The notes below the pieces were generated by a model. It saw only the letters and a list, made by a program, of their open reading frames with translations, was not told the DNA's origin and searched no databases. Below, one piece after another: positions 10,521 to 21,567 of a stretch of 64,000 nucleotides of DNA. The DNA is from Sepioteuthis lessoniana (lineage: Eukaryota; Mollusca; Cephalopoda; Myopsida; Loliginidae). Numbering within the stretch: position 1 is the stretch's first letter; each line of letters opens with the position of its first letter. Both the position numbers and the translations under genes were made by a program. The DNA lies in NCBI GenBank assembly GCA_963585895.1, contig OY757904.1:156721950-156785949 (forward strand). Reading direction: 5' to 3'.

Positions 10521-12590
10521 ATGTATATACATTTATATGATTTGTAAGCGAATATTTTGTTGGTAACTTTATTTTTAAACGTGTATCCAGAGCTCATTTG
10601 TTAAATGATTTCAAGTACTCCAAACACAAATAATTTAGTTTATGAAGTAGCTCAATAATACAAATCATTATAACACTGCTATATATATATATATATATAT
10701 ATATAGTTGAATAAAGTAATCATTCCAAAATGGGTGCAAAGTTGTCACTTTCAGATACGAACCTTGTCTCATATTAGATGTAGATTTGTAAGGTTTACAT
10801 AAGTCTGTATCGATTTACACGATTTTTGTAGATATGTGTATGTATACCTTAACATTGTATTTTTTGCCTTGCGTGAGCAATTTCAGTATTTGTTAGTTTT
10901 CTTTGTCCATTTTACTTACATATTTCATGTAAAGATTGTATTTTTCCACATATATGAAATTTAGTGATGAAACTGATATGAGGAGGTGAAATAAGAATTT
11001 TTTTTTTATTTTAGGTTTTCTTCTGCTCAGAAGAAGAGTATGTTTCCGAGTTAAGACGTTTTTATAAAGATTTGTTCATTTCAATATAAATTAGGAGCGT
11101 ACAGAATCAATAGTACTTGGTGACTGTTAGTTTATCGCTTATGCAAACATTGAACCCAAATCACCAAGTATCGTTGACTCTGTATCTACGCTATTCTAAC
11201 TTAAATCTACATATACTCAATGACTGATATTGAGCACTCTTTATTTCTAAATATTGCAAACTACATATTAAATAAAACTTTAGTTGATAACACGAATTCA
11301 TATATAGTACAATCTCTAAAAACGGCTCTAAATACATGAAGACATTCTTATAAAAAGCAGACATCTCCCTAGACGCTCAACAAAGTCTCTTAATTTAGGA
11401 GCTGCAATACTTGAATGCATCTGACATTGGTGCATAGTTTGACAAATTTCCTGCACGTTCAAATTCAACACCAACTGCATGCGGTGAATGCTCTCATTCA
11501 AAATATTTATTGATCTCATAAAACATCTCAAAATCTATGGTGTAGTTATGCTGACATCCTTGATAATGATCAACAAAGGTCAAAAGTACAGGCACTCAGC
11601 TCTTAACATAAGAGATTTCGGACAATTACAAAGCAGCCTCCATCACCATCAGTGACATCACACACGCAAACAAGAAAAGGATAATAAAAAAACTCGACTC
11701 CACATCCTTGCCTGTCATCTTCAATAAAATATACCACTTTATATTTATATATATATATATATATAGGTTTATATGGGCGTTGTCCCACACATGTTTCAAA
11801 TGTTGATGTGTCAATCCCAAAATAAATACGTAATCTAAAACGTTATAAAATTGTCAAAAAATTCAATCTATGATAGAATTAATTTCAACTTGTTAAACAA
11901 ACGTTGATAATTCAATTTTTAAAAGGTAAAGTAATTGCAAAGTGCCCGAGCGGGTGTTTGAACTTGTTTTATTGACTCCATTTTCCCTACGGCTTAGCGA
12001 TGTTCGGTTACCCGTTTGGTCAATCCGTGTCAATTATTCTTGAATACAAAAACATAGATGTTGTTTTAGAGCAACTAATTTAAAAATTCTGAGCAATAAA
12101 TAATTTCTTACAAATTGCTTTAATAAAGCACTCAGTACAAATCTCATTGATATTGATTTGTATTTATTGTGAAGACATTCACTTTTATTTCACTTCCAAA
12201 TTAGCGTCATTCAATACTTTCACTTTCCTTTGGTAATAAAAGTAGTTTATGACACAAAAGTATTAATTGTTGAGTTTTGCTTCAAGAAACGGCAATGCAT
12301 TCAAAATATCAAAGAGATTTTTTTTGTTTCGTTTTTCTTGGCAAGAATCAGAGGTAATTCAACTTAAATTAAACGTGACAGAAAAAAAAATAGGATTCAA
12401 GATTCATTGAAGTTTACTAAGCTTAGCTTTATGAAACACTAAGGCAAATCGTGAACGTCCTGGGTATGACAAAAATTCTGTGTTGCTCCAGTTCAGGATC
12501 TCTGGGAAGGGTACTACATACACAGACCTGGAGTGGTAGAATCAGTTTAGGTTCCAGCGATCTGTCCGTAAGATCTATTTGAAAATTTTC
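10521..12590. other. No confirmed gene; short TA arrays; one weak minus-strand ORF
   Basis: TA arrays lie at 10681-10705 and 11747-11765. A FB-like sub-repeat fragment is at 10600-10640 (TTGTTAAATGATTTCAAGTA). The minus strand 11328-11531 is open for 67 codons with a mixed, plausible amino-acid composition (an internal ATG gives MRSINILNES), but no domain, no neighbouring exon and no conservation evidence are visible. Confidence 0.4.
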
Positions 12591-12594
12591 AACA

Positions 12595-12895
12595 TTAAAA
12601 ATGATCGATTAATTGATCTTCATGGCATATTAACCTATCTAAGGTTATTTAATGCCAAAATGTTTTGGGAATTGAGTTCTTTCTACGTTCATATTCCTGT
12701 TTTTGTGTAGATATTTTCCAAGAGTTTTTGTACATGGTTATATGATATCAACTATCCCTCACTAGTAGAAATAATTCGCACAGAGTCATATGATATCAAG
12801 TATTTCTCACTAGTACAAATAATTCGCACAGAGTCATATTATATCAAGTATTCCTCACTTGTACAAATAATTCATGTTACACACGACGTCTGAAG
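12595..12895 (+). repeat. FB-family arm with ~54 bp sub-repeats
   Basis: Begins TTGATCTTCATGGCATATTA, with the TTATTTAATGCCAAAATG block, then three units of a roughly 54 bp sub-repeat (GTCATATGATATCAAGTATT...CTAGTACAAATAATTCGCAC) at about 12737-12872. This is the clearest view of the sub-repeats that build FB arms. Confidence 0.65.
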
Positions 12896-13740
12896 CGAAC
12901 CTTAGTGCTATAGTATGAGATGTTAAAACTTCTTGCCTGTAACTTTTTAAAAATTTGTTACAAATAACAGCTGAACGATAGTTTAGCAAAAGGCTGTCTA
13001 ATATAAAAGCAGACGTTTACACTGACTTCCTCCACCCGGAAAAAAATGCACGCATTGTTATTCATCGTCGCTGGCTAAACACTTACGAAGACCAAGTATG
13101 GGTAATCGTTTCCGAGAAGCGGGTTACATAAGACGTGGCACATCATCAGGTGCGTTGCACTTGTAAGAAAAATTTAAGGTAATTTAACGTTGAAGGTACT
13201 GGAGCCATTTTCACTACGGAAGGCCATACGTGAAAGCATCTGCCTTACAAACAGGGAAAAGTTTTGTTTCTTTTCTCTTCTGTAAAAAGATGTTCCTATT
13301 TTTAAAAAAAGTCTTAAGTGGCCCATTTTAAAAAGAATACTGGCTGTATGTGGTCCATGACTTCCCTCTCTGCAGAAGCGCAGTCGGCGTATTTTATTGT
13401 CCCTGCCGACGGGGCGGGACTATGTAAGAAAGTAGAGTTTGGTAGCTGAAAAGTTTTTCTATCCAACAGTTTAACTGTTCTTGCCGCCTCTAAGAAAATA
13501 AATGGAAGTGTTAACTTTCGGGGTGTCACTTGCACTTTAGGCAAACTTTGTTTGAGATTGTCTAAAATTTAAGAAAGGTTATTAAAATTCCACATACTGC
13601 CATTCAATTGAATAAGTAAATAAATTAAAATCACTTTCGTACGTAAGTGGCAGTAATGGTTTCAGATGTTTAGCTTCGATTACTGAAATCACCTGACCTG
13701 GTGGGCATAGTAACCACTGTTCTTCTCTTACCATTTGTAA
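12896..13740. other. No gene recognised; FB core relic
   Basis: Unassigned AT-rich DNA. A short stretch at 13365-13425 (CTCTGCAGAAGCGCAGTCGG, CCTGCCGACGGGGCG) matches the distal end of the FB core, so part of it is old repeat. The minus frame 13314-13544 has no recognisable domain. Confidence 0.5.
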
Positions 13741-13746
13741 AGAAGA

Positions 13747-14616
13747 TGGTTGGTTGGTTGGTTGGGTTTTTATGGTATATCAACCTTTGTTAGTTATTTA
13801 ACGCCAAATCAATTTTTATGCGAATAGTCAGTTCTATTTCAAACTATTCAGTTTAGCATGAGTACACAGTTTAATTGTCAATAAGTACAGTTTATAAAAA
13901 TAGTTCTATTTCAAACAATTCAGTTTAAGATAAGTACGCCGTTTAAATGTAAGTACAGTTTAATTATGAAAAACATTTCTATTTCAAGCTATTCCGTTTA
14001 GTCAAGCAGTTCTAATTCAGCTAATTCATTTTAGTATAAGTACAGATTTTGTTTACATACACTTAAATTTTAAAACAGTTCTATATTAAACAAATCAGTT
14101 TAGTGTAAGTACAGTTTCAATGTCAAAAACAGTTCCGTTTCAAATAATTCAGTTTTGAATAAGCATGCATTTAAATGTAAGTACGTTTTGATTGACAAAA
14201 ACATTTCTATTTCAAGCTATTCAGTTTAGTCAAACGATTCAGTTTAGCATATGCCGTTAGTTCTATTTAACCCATAGATAGGGCCCTATCAGGTGCCACC
14301 AGAATGGACCAGAGAGCAATGGCAATGAAGGGGCACTCCGTATTCCCCAGAGCTCCAGCATTACTGGAACCTCATCATCAGATTGACATTTAACTGTGTG
14401 TGGACAAAAACTAAACTTATACTAAACTGAATTGTTTGAATTAGAACTGTTTGACTAAACTGAATATCTTGAAATAAACATGTTTTTGACAATTAAACTG
14501 TGTACTTATGCTAAACTGAATTGTTTGAAATAGATCTGTTTATTTTTATAAAAATGGATTTAGCATTAAATAACCTACAAAGGTTCATATGCCATAAAAC
14601 CCCACAAACCAACCAT
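13747..14616. mobile_element. Complete FB (foldback-like) element, two opposed arms
   Basis: The left end is GGTTGGTTGGTTGGGTTTTT followed by ATGGTATATCAACC and TTATTTAACGCCAAAT; the right end, inverted, is GGTTTGTGGGGTTTTATGGC followed by ATATGAACC and TTATTTAATGCTAAAT. Between them the left arm has many degenerate units of TTCAAACAATTCAGTTTAGC / ATAAGTACAGTTTAA type, one core (about 14265-14385) and then the shorter opposed arm with the same units inverted. No transposase is present. The arms are unequal (about 640 versus 230 bp). Confidence 0.65.
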
Positions 14617-14627
14617 ATCAGTTCATC

Positions 14628-14990
14628 CTTACTTAGGGATTCAGCTTGGGCTGGAGTATTTGTGAGAAGTGCTAGATCATCTGCGTAGTCTGCATCTAAC
14701 ATAGTTCGGAGAGATATCGTCTGGTTCTGACCTTTTTCTTTTCTTTTTTTTTTCTTTTTTTTTTTTTTTTTTTTGGATGAGAAACCATTTTTTTAAAGAT
14801 CTGTTGATGTTCGTAATAAGTAATCTCGTCTGAGTATAAACGTAGATAGTGCTAATTGTATCTCTCTGCAAGATTCCAGCGATAATTTCGAAAGACTTTT
14901 CACTTTTTGTTTCCTATTTCGACTGAAAGTTTTTTCTATGTAATTTAGTACGAAAAGGGGATATTTTGTCAAATTTCGGATATACATTAA
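14628..14990 (-). pseudogene. LINE-RTE reverse transcriptase fragment (YADD)
   Basis: Minus-strand translation contains LDADYADDLALLTNTPAQAE, with YADD the catalytic box (motif C) of reverse transcriptase. Upstream, across a poly-T/poly-A expansion (14733-14775) and frameshifts, lie relics of the motif B region (ILQRDT, where QGDTLAPYLF is expected from sister copies) and LLRTSTDL. The fragment covers only the palm core and ends at FB repeat DNA. Several frameshifts make it non-functional. Confidence 0.75.
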
Positions 14991-15355
14991 TCCTTTAATC
15001 CTCTGGTTCTAATCTACATCCTGGTTTTTGTAGTATATTGCCTGTTCTCGTTAAATTGAAACTCATAAAATATGAAGCACTAAAAGAAACATTAAATCCA
15101 ATGAATAATTAAGATTAAACAATAAAGTTAAATTTTGAATTGAAGGATTTGGATGTTATAGATAAATATTGGGATTCTATTCTTTTTATTTTTTTTTTTC
15201 ATTTAATTAGAAGAAATAAATTGCTAATCAAAAAATAGTTTATTAGAAAAGTTGAAAAAATGTAAAGAAAAAATAAACGTAAAAAGCAAAGAAAAAAAAA
15301 ATTTACAGAAGAAAAAGAAAAAAATGACTGGAATAAATGGAAAGAATGAAAACGA
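14991..15355. other. No gene recognised
   Basis: AT- and A-rich DNA leading into the GAAA array. The plus-strand frame 15252-15452 is K/E-rich because of the A-rich sequence. Confidence 0.5.
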
Positions 15356-15360
15356 ATGGA

Positions 15361-15368
15361 GTAAAAAT

Positions 15369-15403
<35 letters not shown>

Positions 15404-15501
15404 AGCGGAAAGAAGCGGAAAGAAAGAAAGAAAGAAACGGAAAGAAAAATAAAGAACATAAAAAGCCAGGCTGAAAACAAAGAATAAAAAGCAAAAGAAA
15501 C

Positions 15502-15553
<52 letters not shown>

Positions 15554-15627
15554 AACGGAAAAAAACGGAAAGAAAAAGAAAAAACAAAAAGCCAAACTGA
15601 AAACAAAAAATAAAAAGCAGAGGAAAC

Positions 15628-15683
<56 letters not shown>

Positions 15684-15803
15684 AAAATTAAAAAAACATT
15701 CAAAGCCAAAGAATAAAAAGCAGCGGAAACAAGAAAGAAAGAAATAAAGAAAGAAAGAAAGAAAGGTCTCGAATGAATGAGAAAGAAACAAACAAGGAAA
15801 TGC

Positions 15804-15845
<42 letters not shown>

Positions 15846-15984
15846 GGAAGGAAAAAAACCCTAAAAAGCCAGACTAAAAACAAAGAATAAAAAGCAGAGA
15901 AAGAAAGAAAGAAAAAAAGAAAAAAAGAAACGGAAAGAAAGAAACGGAAAGAAAGAAAGAAAGTAAGGAAGAAAGAAAGAAAAA

Positions 15985-16032
<48 letters not shown>

Positions 16033-16186
16033 AACGGAAGGAAAAATTAAAAAAACATAAAAAAACAAACTGAAAACAAAGAATAAAAAGCAGCGGAAAC
16101 AAGAAAGAAAGAAAGAAAGAAATGGAAGGAAAAATAAAGAACATAAAAAGCCAAACTGAAAACAAAGAATAAAAAGCAGTGGAAAC

Positions 16187-16222
<36 letters not shown>

Positions 16223-16295
16223 AAAAAACGGAAGGAAAAATAAAAAAAAACATAAAAAGCTAAACTGAAAACAAAGAATAAAAAGCAGCGGAAAC

Positions 16296-16343
<48 letters not shown>

Positions 16344-16419
16344 AAAACTCGAATGAATGAGAAACAAACAAACAAGGAAATGCAGAAACAAAGAAATAAA
16401 GAAAAAGAAGACAAGAAAA

Positions 16420-16451
<32 letters not shown>

Positions 16452-16455
16452 AAAG
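15361..16455. repeat. Higher-order (GAAA)n satellite-like array
   Basis: Pure (AAAG)n blocks alternate with an about 50-60 bp cassette containing AAGCC(A)AACTGAAAACAAAG and AATAAAAAGCAGCGGAAACA, seen seven times (near 15470, 15597, 15700, 15873, 16068, 16157, 16264). A second cassette, CTCGAATGAATGAGAAA...AGGAAATGCAG, occurs at about 15769 and 16348. The long minus-strand frames rich in F, L and S are translations of this tetranucleotide and are not genes. Confidence 0.9.
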
Positions 16456-16459
16456 ATGC

Positions 16460-16645
16460 CCTGTTGATTGAGTTCATCCTTACTACCCATCAAGTCTTAC
16501 TTGAATGATTTGTGAGATAGGAAGTAAGTGGTCATACAGCTGCCGTTTTGTAGGATGCTACTTCCAACATTTGTTCAAAGAACTGTGCAGTATCCTTGTG
16601 TAGTTCTCGTCTTACTTTTTCTCCAAGTTCTTCGTTAAATTTCAA
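16460..16645 (-). pseudogene. LINE-RTE fragment downstream of the RT domain
   Basis: On the minus strand a degraded match to the region after the polymerase: an LEKKV...-like piece, a region corresponding to NKSWRQHPTK in better copies, and a PLTSYLTN-like piece. It is frameshifted. Its order relative to the 14.7 kb fragment is wrong for one interrupted LINE, so these are separate copies. Confidence 0.55.
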
Positions 16646-16659
16646 GTAGTGCAGCCATA

Positions 16660-17095
16660 TGATAATAATAATAATAATGATAATAATAATAATAATTACG
16701 GATCATCTAATCCCGGCCAGACGACCAGACCTAGGGATAGTCAACAAAAAAAGAGAACCTTTCGAATAGTGGACTTTCGCTTTCCGGCTGACGACAGGGT
16801 AAAACTGAGAGAAAGTGAAAAGAGAGACAAGTCCATAGACCTTGCTAGGGAACTGAAAATCCATGGAACATGAACGTGACGGTGATACCAATTGTTATTG
16901 GAACGCTCGGTACAATTACCAAAGGAGTGGCACATTGATGGAAGGAGTTGGAAATTAGAGGACGAGTGGAGACCATCCAAACTACAGCATTGTTAAGATC
17001 GGCCAGAATACCTGAGAAGAGTCGTGAAAACTGGTAGACTTGCTGTCTTTCAAACTCCAGTGAGAAACTATCGTTTAACATTGGCGTGTAAAAAA
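16660..17095 (+). pseudogene. LINE-REL C-terminal nuclease-like fragment
   Basis: After an (ATA)n tract (16660-16697) the plus strand encodes TDHLIPARRPDLGIVNKKRE, then, one frame over, IVDFRFPADDRVKLRESEKR and DLAREL, then again shifted WNMNVTVIPIVIGTLGTITK and VETIQTTALLRSAR. The RPD...(V)VDF pattern resembles the PD-(D/E)xK restriction-like endonuclease at the C terminus of R2/R4/NeSL-type non-LTR elements, which cuts the target for reverse transcription. Frameshifts and a TGA at the GVAH position mark it as dead. Only the last ~140 codons of the ORF remain, as expected for 5' truncation. Confidence 0.7.
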
Positions 17096-17099
17096 CTCA

Positions 17100-17950
17100 C
17101 AAAAGAGAAAAATAATAAAAAGAAATATATCGACAAGGTTAATAAAGAAAAGAACAACTATAGAAAAGAAGCTAATGAAAAAAACAGTACAAAAGAAAAG
17201 AATGCCAATCACAATTAGCGAAAAAACATTTAAATAATTTGATAGAAACTAATGCTGTGTATGTTGCATATTTTGTACATTTATCATAAATCTGGGGTGT
17301 ATCCTGGAAAAAACCATGGTTGCGAATGCTGTTTTTCAAGGTTAACAATCTCGCCTTATTTGGAAGCTTGGTGTAACAGGATCTTCTCTCTGTAACCACT
17401 ACTACCACCACAACCAGAAATACCACCATTTGACCTTGTTCTCTACTAAGCTAAACTTATCTTGATTGAAAGAGAAAGAAAGGAGAGACTATTTAGCAGA
17501 GAAACATTTTCATCATTCTTAGTGACAGAACCGTTTCAAGTTCTCTCAAACAGTTCGAACTTGATACCGTTTTTGTTTCACTGTCGACGTCAGCCTAACT
17601 CGTCGCCATCTTCCTTTCCACTTCAATATCAGAACTCAACCCAGCGCTGTCGAATTTTCGCCCTTCCTCGTAAATGACAACCTACTGAAAATATGTGTTT
17701 AGAACTACACGATTATGATTGCGTTGATTTGGGTAGTAGGCTTAGCAGATTCCAGTCGCCACCGTCGGTGTTCGAGCTCGAGTAAAAGCTTGAATTTTAA
17801 ATGCTGATCTTCAAGGAAAATTGACGTAAAAATATTTCTTTAAAAATTTCACACCATTAGTTTCAAACCAGATGGATAAGATAATGTTGAAATATATTCT
17901 CACTGAGCGCCCAGGTAAGCTTAGTCAATACCTGAAATTACAAGATTATT
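17100..17950. other. No gene recognised
   Basis: AT-rich DNA with an A-rich stretch at 17100-17215, possibly part of the LINE-REL 3' region. Frames at 17172-17429 and 17462-17677 show no domain. Confidence 0.5.
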
Positions 17951-17954
17951 TTGA

Positions 17955-18120
17955 TATGGTTTCTTTGTTTATTGACATATCAAACTTCGTGGGTTATTTA
18001 AGGCCAAAGCCATCCTTGTAGAAGAATGGCACTGATACTGAATAGCTGTGGGATAATGGGGTTCATAATTTTTCAAAGGGCATTAATCTGAAAGTGATTG
18101 TAATACAGCGACTGGAGAAA
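17955..18120 (-). repeat. SINE-B copy, head truncated
   Basis: Plus strand reads TTTATTGACATATCAAAC, TTCGTGGGTTATTTAAGGCC, then the inverse of the central domain. The minus-strand head is eroded beyond TACAGCGACTGG. Confidence 0.6.
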
Positions 18121-18265
18121 ATTGCAAGCTAACATCATAAAAATATAAGATTTTTAAAAAGAATATGGATATTTTTTTTCTTATTGATAAGTTTACATTT
18201 TAGACCACAAATGTTAATTTCATACCTTTTTTTTTTTAATTGCTCTACACTTGCTCTACTGGGGG

Positions 18266-18485
18266 TGTCTTCCTTGTGGTGCAGTGGTTAAAGCGATAGA
18301 CTGCGGAACCGTAGTAAGCGAGTTCGTACTCCAGTCGCACTATTACGTTCACTTTCGAGCAAATACCCCCGGGAAAGGCATGAACCCCCTTATCCTCCCA
18401 GCTATCGGTTAAATAGTACCACTACTGTTCTTCTCGAAGGATGGCAACAAAGGTTGATATGCCATTAAACCAAGAAAACAAACCT
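18266..18485 (+). repeat. SINE-B, best full-length copy
   Basis: A box TGGTGCAGTGGTTAAAGC, B box CGAGTTCGTACTCCAG, then TCGCACTATTACGTTCACTT, central domain CCGGGAAAGGCATGAACC / CTTATCCTCCCAGCTATCGG / TTAAATAGTACCACTACTG, and the tail GTTGATATGCCATTAAACC. About 220 bp. The central domain is shared with SINE-A. Confidence 0.85.
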
Positions 18486-18489
18486 GCTC

Positions 18490-18625
18490 TACTGATTGAC
18501 ATCATATTAACCTGTCAAGGGTTACTTAATGCCTAGAGGTTAGAGAATCACGTTAATTGTACATTCATATATACATTTTTTGTGTTGTTGCTTTCTTAAG
18601 AGCTTTTGATTGCAATTATAGAACA
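18490..18625 (+). repeat. FB arm, 5' end only
   Basis: ATTGACATCATATTAACCTG, GGGTTACTTAATGCCTAGAG and GTTGCTTTCTTAAGAGC match the outer part of FB arms. It is cut at about 18625 by the LINE fragment that follows; FB sequence resumes near 19040. Confidence 0.55.
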
Positions 18626-18634
18626 AGATATCTT

Positions 18635-19035
18635 TATCAAGTCATGCTGACAGCACGGAGTCCTCTCTCTGTCTGTCTTTCTTTCTCTCTCTCTCTCTCT
18701 CTCTCCTCTCCCTCCCTGTCTCTCTCTCTCCCTCTCCCTCCCTCTCTCTCCCTCCATTCCTGTCTTTCATCGTTCCTGGTAATCCTCTCGAATGCATCCA
18801 GTGTCCGTACAGAGCTGATGTAAGTAAGTATTTGCCGATCGTCCAACACAGGTGCATCCATGTGAAGGAGTCCGTAAAAGAACGTCCCTTATAAAGTCAT
18901 CCTTACTTCACCGACCCAGCATGTATCGTTTGTCTTTCTTGGATGCTTTTGCACTTCCCATCTAGCTTTTTCTCTCTGTGTTTTGTTTGCATCTATGTGG
19001 TGCATCCATACAGTAGTATGGATACAGCCTCAACT
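18635..19035 (-). pseudogene. LINE-RTE 3' fragment with internal (CT)n expansion
   Basis: The extreme 3' end (plus strand CATGCTGACAGCACGGAG) corresponds to the end of the LINE before its ATG tail. A (CT)n/(CCT)n expansion at 18665-18765 interrupts it, then the diverged C-terminal region continues to a GTGGTGCATCCATACAGTAG block (coding for the LLYGCTT-equivalent region on the minus strand). It appears inserted in an FB arm, because FB sequence flanks both sides. Confidence 0.6.
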
Positions 19036-19200
19036 TAAAAAGGCTGATATCAAATATTTCTGTCTAGTAAAAATAATTTGCTCACATGTGAATAGTTTCA
19101 AGTATTAGTATTTGATTCTTATAAATATAAGATTTCAAGTAATTATTTCTATTCAGTAAAAGTCTTTTGTTCGAGTTACATAGTTTCATGTGACTAGTAA
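19036..19200 (+). repeat. FB arm sub-repeats (continuation)
   Basis: GATATCAAATATTTCTGTCT, AAATAATTTGCTCAC and TTTCAAGTAATTATTTCTAT sub-repeat units, continuing the arm interrupted at 18.63 kb. Confidence 0.5.
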
Positions 19201-19249
19201 TGATAAACTGTTTACTGACTTAAAACCCCAAATCAGTTAATCCATCCAT

Positions 19250-19545
19250 ACAAAATGGCAACAACGTTGGAATAACAACATATAAAATAAAATATTCCTG
19301 CTAAAACTCACGCTAGAAGAATGGAAACCTGCTTTCAGAAAGGAACCAGCCACTATATCCTGAATGTACATTACTTACATAAAACATAGACATTCCTTTA
19401 TATTCAAACAAGAGAAACAACAACGGTGTATAGAGTGTCAAATACTGTACACTGTTAAACATTTTTTTATAGAATGCGGAGATTCAGTTCTCGTTAGATA
19501 ACGTTTTTTCAACGCAAACAATATGAAGTCCCTACAATAGCTTTA
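19250..19545 (+). pseudogene. LINE-RNH C-terminal fragment
   Basis: Plus-strand translation includes KIFLLKLTLEEWKPAFRK, then after a frameshift YITYIKHRHSFIFKQE, then CIECQILYTVKHFFIECGD. The pattern (E-E/G-W...R...C-x2-C...VKH-x3-EC) is the cysteine-histidine C-terminal module that follows the RNase H-like region in many jockey/I/R1-type LINE ORFs. A second copy lies at 36.2 kb. Frameshifts and stops show it is dead. FB sequence on both sides suggests insertion into an FB arm. Confidence 0.6.
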
Positions 19546-19965
19546 AGTAACTATTACTTGAAACAAATAATTTTCACTTATATAATATCAAGTATTCCTA
19601 TATAATAGTAATAATTTATACACATATATATGATTTCAAGTAATTAATAATAATCCTTCGTAAACACTTGTTGCTTGAAATAACTAAACTTAACACAAAC
19701 GATTTACTGTGTTATACGATATTAAGTATTTCTATTGAACACAAATAAATTCTAAACATCTATTTAGGCCAGATGAGGTGTTAACAGTTATGACCACTCA
19801 GAGTGGATCTGGGAGTAATAAAAATGAAGAGGTACCCCACCGTCTACAGATTCACTCCATTTTGGTGTGGAACACAAGACACTCCTTTTGGGGTGATCCT
19901 ACCCCACTGTAAAGGGTACAATCAGCCCATTCTAAGACCTACTGACAGGGATATTTAAAAATTGA
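19546..19965 (+). repeat. FB arm and core
   Basis: Sub-repeats (ATATCAAGTATTCCTATATA and relatives), then the core with GAGTGGATCTGGGAGTAAT, GAAGAGGTACCCCACC and GGAACACAAGACACTCC. It is the inner end of the arm that began at 18.49 kb. Confidence 0.6.
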
Positions 19966-20314
19966 AAAGGAAAAGGCCAATTTCGATAAGTCAATTCTTT
20001 TTTAAACAATTTTAGTCTGAGTTAAAAGATCAGTAAGGGTAACTCGAAACCGAACCTTTTAGACTTTATTTTTCCGATGCAGGTATTATTAGGGAACGTG
20101 AAAATTTTCTGTAGATGACTAAAATAAAGACTAAAATGTTCAGCTTTGGGTTAGCATTAGAGTGCTTTTCACCTGGAATATTTAGTTTTGTAGTATTTGG
20201 TTTTAATCCAAGTTTCGGTTGAGATATTTTTTAGTCTTCTTTGGGTGTATGTTATATATATATATGGGGTCACTTTCGAATGGCTTTTACTGAATGTCAT
20301 ATATAACTGAACAA

Positions 20315-21375
20315 GGCGAAAATTATTATTATTATTAATATTATTACTCATTAGAGTTTTTCACTTCAGCTTAAGCTGATGGTCTTTCACTGGAGATTGG
20401 GTGACAGCAAGTCTCCTCAAGTCTCCAGGACTCTTCTCAGTTTTCTGGCCGTTTTCAATATTGCTGTTGTTTGGATGGTCTCCACTCGGCCGCCAACTTC
20501 TAAATCTTTCAGGCCCGTTAATAATCCTTTAGTTACCGTGCCAAAAGCACCAATCACAAATGGTATAATTGTCACCTTCATGTTCCATAGTTTTTTTTTT
20601 AATTCTCTAGCAAGGTTGAGGTACTTATCTCTTTCACATTCTTTCAGTTTTATTCTGTGGTCAGCTGGGAAAGCAAAGTCCACAATTTTGCAGATTTTCT
20701 TATTTTTTGTTGATTATTATAAGGTCTGGTCTGCTGGCCGAGATTAGGTGATCCGTTTGTATATCAAAGTCCCATAGGAGTTTGTGTGTGTCATTTTCTA
20801 AGACAGGTGCTGGGTTAGGCATAAACCATTTGTTGGCATGGTCAAATTTAAATTTCTTGCACTTTTACCAGTTGATCACCTTGCCCACCCAGTCGTGTCT
20901 AGCCTTGTATTCCTTCTGTGCCAATTTGCTGCATTCGCTTATTATGTGATTGATGGTTTCATCTCTGTCACCGCATAGTCTACATTTGCTATTTTGTTGC
21001 GTCTTATCTATCCTCACCTTGATATGATTGGTTCTTATGGCGCTGTTTTGTGCTGCCATTATGAGAGATTATGTTTCTCTCTTAAAGTTTCCTTTTCTTA
21101 GCCATGTTCAGGTTTTGTCGTGTGAGATGTTGTTTATTAGTCGTTTAAAACGCCCATGGAGTTGTTTTCTTTCCCATTTTTGTTTCCTAGTTTTTGTCAT
21201 TCTGTTATCTATCGTGTTGTCAGTATTGTTTCTGATGGCCGTAATCAGTCCTCCTTCGTGTTTTTCTATGTAGTCTTCGAGTCGTTGTATGGATGTGGCA
21301 ACGCTGTCTTCGATGCTGGCAAGTCCTCTTCCTCCCTCTTTTCTTGGTAATTATCATTCCCAGTCTGCATTTTTT
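20315..21375 (-). pseudogene. LINE-REL 3' third: Cys-His knuckle plus nuclease-like domain
   Basis: The longest LINE-REL copy. Reading the minus strand from 21.37 kb: LPRKEGGRGLASIEDSVATS, then LEDYIEKHEGGLIT, then LHGRFKRLINNISHDKT with a stop in place of a conserved Trp, then GNFKRET with a further stop, then IRTNHIKVRIDKTQQNSKC, the knuckle CRLCGDRDETINHIISEC, SRPDLIIINKK, a one-base frameshift, KICKIVDFAFPADHRIKLKE, and an intact DLARELKKKLWNMKVTIIP region to RRVLET. The 3' end at about 20320 runs into (AAT)n. Cys-His knuckle followed by RPD...VDF is the order in restriction-like-endonuclease LINEs (R2/R4/NeSL groups), which typically use site-biased target-primed reverse transcription. 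Stops, a frameshift and loss of the polymerase make it non-functional. Confidence 0.8.
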
Positions 21376-21567
21376 TTCACTGTTCAAAAATTGTGACATA
21401 AGTGAACTGAATGAAAAAGTAACAAAAGATGGAGAAAAACAAACCAAGAAAAATGTAAAAAGATTATTGTCGACAAATCAGCAAACGTCTCTGGTCTAAC
21501 TTCCAATTTTCCTTAAAGTGAATCTTTTTTATAAAGTATATCTCGAAATTATAAATTAAATATGAAA

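Noticed and set aside
11328..11531. Minus-strand 67-codon frame as a host exon
   Set aside because: The composition is plausible but there is no domain, no clear splice sites and no partner exon; too weak to call.
15224..16477. Minus-strand 417-codon frame rich in F, L and S, and its overlapping frames
   Set aside because: It is a translation of (CTTT)n; the same tract is open in several frames and composition is dictated by the tetranucleotide.
18637..18861. Minus-strand R/E-rich frames
   Set aside because: They translate a (GA)n/(CT)n expansion inside a LINE fragment.
20379..20747. Plus-strand 122-codon frame
   Set aside because: It is the opposite-strand shadow of the LINE-REL nuclease-like domain, which has strong motif support on the minus strand.
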